Source of the DNA: Actinomycetes bacterium
GTDB taxonomy: Bacteria; Actinomycetota; Acidimicrobiia; Acidimicrobiales; RAAP-2
Direction of reading: 5' to 3'
Assembly: GCA_021799915.1 (NCBI GenBank)
Contig: JAJYZN010000111.1
Span: 1 to 7,500 of the forward strand
Length of the DNA stretch: 7,500 nucleotides
Translations under genes and position numbers: made by a program
The notes under the pieces: generated by a model
The model's input: only the letters and a program-made list of their open reading frames with translations
What the model was told of the DNA's origin: nothing
The model's database searches: none
In this document: positions 6,354 to 7,500 of the stretch, piece after piece
Layout: every line of letters begins with the position of its first letter
Numbering within the stretch: the stretch's first letter is position 1

Positions 6354-6830
6354 CTACTCGTCCAAGTCTGCTGACTTGCCGTCCGAGTCTGCTGACTTGC
6401 CGTCCGAGCATGCAGACGTGGTATCCACCCGACAGGCCGGGGTTCCGCCCGGTAGGCGATAGCGCCACCGTACGACGAGCCGGTAAGAGGCGGCTGCGAA
6501 CCAGCTCGACGGTGGCACGAGCACGAGCCACCCGATGATCCGCCACTTCCCTCCGAACGCATCGAATGCCCTTCCGACAGCCCGATGGCCTCGCTCCCGT
6601 TTGCCGTCGCCGTCGACCCACCACGCCGCCGCCTCGACGTCGCGACGATTGAGCCTCAGCTCTTCGAGGCCGTCGTCACCGAGCAGCTGCCATGCTCGAA
6701 CGTGCTCTCCGTGGCGAAAGTGGCGCTGGGCCCAGTCGGCGGCAGTCGTACAGAACCCGCAATCGCCGTCGAAGATGAGGAGGGCCGTTGGGCTTTCGAA
6801 TCGGGGCGAAGCGGTTGGTCCGTCATGCAT
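6354..6830 (-). CDS. DCC family (DUF393) thiol-disulfide oxidoreductase-like protein
   Basis: The 158-residue product has the defining DCC motif near its N-terminus: ALLIFDGDCGFC (16-27), with DGDC then GFC, so C24 and C27 form a CxxC pair in a predicted thioredoxin-like fold. The family ending is also present: ASYRLVVRWRYRLPGGTPACR (114-134). Between them lie conserved aromatic and hydrophobic segments (WQLL 47-50; WRIIGWLVLVPPSSW 96-110). Redox activity is predicted from the fold; physiological substrates are mostly unknown. Family members usually end near PACR. Here about 24 further residues follow, containing SDGKSAD-type repeats from a 21-base tandem duplication. ATG at 6830 is chosen because GGAGGAGGT lies seven bases upstream. 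It overlaps the upstream epimerase-like gene by eight bases, so the two are probably cotranscribed and coupled. An in-frame extension to 6932 would lie wholly inside that gene and is rejected. Confidence 0.88.
   Translation of the reverse strand: MHDGPTASPRFESPTALLIFDGDCGFCTTAADWAQRHFRHGEHVRAWQLLGDDGLEELRLNRRDVEAAAWWVDGDGKRERGHRAVGRAFDAFGGKWRIIGWLVLVPPSSWFAAASYRLVVRWRYRLPGGTPACRVDTTSACSDGKSADSDGKSADLDE
6359..6421. repeat. 21-base tandem repeat at the 3' end of the DCC gene
   Basis: Copies lie at 6359-6379 and 6380-6400 (one mismatch, A or G at the sixth base), with a degraded third copy at 6401-6421 (starting CGTCCGAG). The unit begins CGTCC and ends CTGACTTGC. Being seven codons long it preserves the frame, and encodes the SDGKSAD/SDGKSAD tail of the DCC protein. 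Only two to three directly abutting copies with no spacers means this is not a CRISPR array. Confidence 0.9.
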
Positions 6831-7500
6831 CGTGCCCACCTCCTCCGGTGGGGGTCTCCCTCGCGTGTCGATGCCCCGAGAACCAACGCAAGTCCTCACA
6901 GCCGAAGCGGCCCGGTTTGGGCAAGCCTGCACGGATCTCTGATGCGACGAATTCGGTCGTCGGGGTCAGCTCAGCCGGTACCTCGTCGGGTGCCATCAGG
7001 GCCGCGACAACTTCCTCCCGAAGGATCCGGACCTGGGCAAGTGAGATCAAAGGAACCGTCATCAGGCGCTCGGCGAAGAAGGCCATGAGGTAGTGGAAAG
7101 CGATCGGCATGCGGACAAAGGGCCGTTTCTTCCCGATGACGCTGGAGACCAGGCGGGCGGCATCATCGAAGGCGATCTCAGTCGGACCGACAAGTCCGAT
7201 GGTCTGTGATCGAAGGCTCCCTTCGACGAGAGCGGCTTCCAGCAGCATCACCAGGTCGTTTACTGCAAGTGGGCGCACTCGCCGAGATCCGATCCCCAAG
7301 AATACGGGGAACGTGTACAGCGCATGGCTCAGGTGGTCAAGCATGTGATCTCCGCGCCCGAACATCATTCCGGGCTTCAAGACGGTCCACTCGCAGATCG
7401 ACGAGCGAATGATCTCCTCGGCGGCCCACTTCGACTCGTGATAGGGCGATCCGCAGTCGGGGCGAGCGCGCAAGAAGCTGACGAAGGCGATGCGTCGCAC
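6823..7500 (-). CDS. NAD(P)-binding epimerase/NDUFA9-like atypical SDR protein (partial, N-terminus beyond window)
   Basis: 225 residues of the C-terminal part are present. The open frame continues past 7500, and the residue at the edge (GTG, valine) lies in VRRIAFVSF, an internal beta strand, so it is not the start. The missing N-terminus should carry the Rossmann nucleotide-binding loop. Seen here are SPYHESKWAAEE, whose YxxxK matches the short-chain dehydrogenase active-site pair (Y20 and K24 of the visible part), WTVLKPGMMFGRGDHML (38-54), typical of the extended/atypical SDR epimerases, and RPLAVNDL (75-82), which resembles the conserved binding-domain strand. The C-terminal ISLAQVRILREE is like actinobacterial NDUFA9-family proteins. 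Substrate cannot be inferred; roles in the group range from sugar epimerases to quinone-linked or NmrA-like regulators. The TGA at 6823-6825 lies inside the start of the DCC gene, an eight-base overlap suggesting one operon. Confidence 0.85.
   Translation of the reverse strand: MRRIAFVSFLRARPDCGSPYHESKWAAEEIIRSSICEWTVLKPGMMFGRGDHMLDHLSHALYTFPVFLGIGSRRVRPLAVNDLVMLLEAALVEGSLRSQTIGLVGPTEIAFDDAARLVSSVIGKKRPFVRMPIAFHYLMAFFAERLMTVPLISLAQVRILREEVVAALMAPDEVPAELTPTTEFVASEIRAGLPKPGRFGCEDLRWFSGHRHARETPTGGGGHDA
6838..6846 (-). promoter_or_regulatory. strong ribosome binding site for the DCC gene
   Basis: GGAGGAGGT on the minus strand is seven bases before the ATG at 6830. It is the best Shine-Dalgarno in the window. 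It lies inside the last codons of the epimerase-like gene and encodes part of its glycine-rich end. It decides the start at 6830 over upstream in-frame candidates. Confidence 0.85.

Noticed and set aside
6359..6421. Tandem repeats as a possible CRISPR array
   Set aside because: The copies abut with no spacers, number two to three, keep a reading frame and lie inside a gene.
6028..6462. Plus-strand frame containing APVAQWIEHRPPEPGAQ
   Set aside because: This peptide is the familiar false translation of a tRNA-Arg gene, and the cloverleaf at 6127-6198 explains it.
6831..6932. Upstream extension of the DCC gene to 6932
   Set aside because: It would lie fully within the epimerase-like gene, and the strong GGAGGAGGT directly before 6830 fixes the start.

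Overview
The window is a high-GC, densely packed bacterial chromosome segment, most likely from the Actinomycetota. An Acidimicrobiia-like lineage is my inference, not something the sequence proves. The case rests on the gene order lysA, hom, thrC, rho, rpmE, a Rho with a long low-complexity insertion after its N-terminal domain, GTG starts, and a lysA start that looks leaderless. Almost everything is core metabolism or information processing. I found no CRISPR array, transposase, phage gene or defence system.

Layout. Positions 1-6034 are one block transcribed on the minus strand, so it reads right to left: lysA (6034-4679), hom (4620-3304), thrC (3307-2249, overlapping hom by 4 bases), rho (2017-278) and the start of rpmE (191 to the window edge). 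lysA makes lysine from meso-diaminopimelate. Hom draws aspartate semialdehyde towards homoserine, and ThrC finishes threonine from phosphohomoserine. The homoserine kinase gene thrB, which many actinobacteria carry between thrC and rho, is absent from this gap. The 231-base gap instead holds a strong GC hairpin just after thrC and a good promoter candidate (TTGCCC, 17 bases, TATGAT) for rho, so rho probably has its own transcript with a leader of about 175 bases.

Positions 6035-6126 are a short divergent spacer. Positions 6127-6198 on the plus strand encode tRNA-Arg(CCG). Positions 6199-6353 hold no gene, only a small perfect hairpin and a short direct repeat. Convergent to the tRNA is a second minus-strand pair: a truncated NAD(P)-binding epimerase-like gene (7500-6823, start beyond the window) overlapping by 8 bases a small DCC-family (DUF393) thiol-disulfide oxidoreductase-like gene (6830-6354). 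The latter ends in a short tail built from a 21-base tandem repeat.

The points most worth a second look are the missing thrB, the arrangement of hairpin, promoter and leader before rho, the C-rich repeat inside rho (a G-quadruplex motif on the opposite strand), the apparently leaderless lysA start, and the repeat-derived tail of the DCC protein. These are modest regulatory or evolutionary oddities. I see no evidence for a new biological system here.
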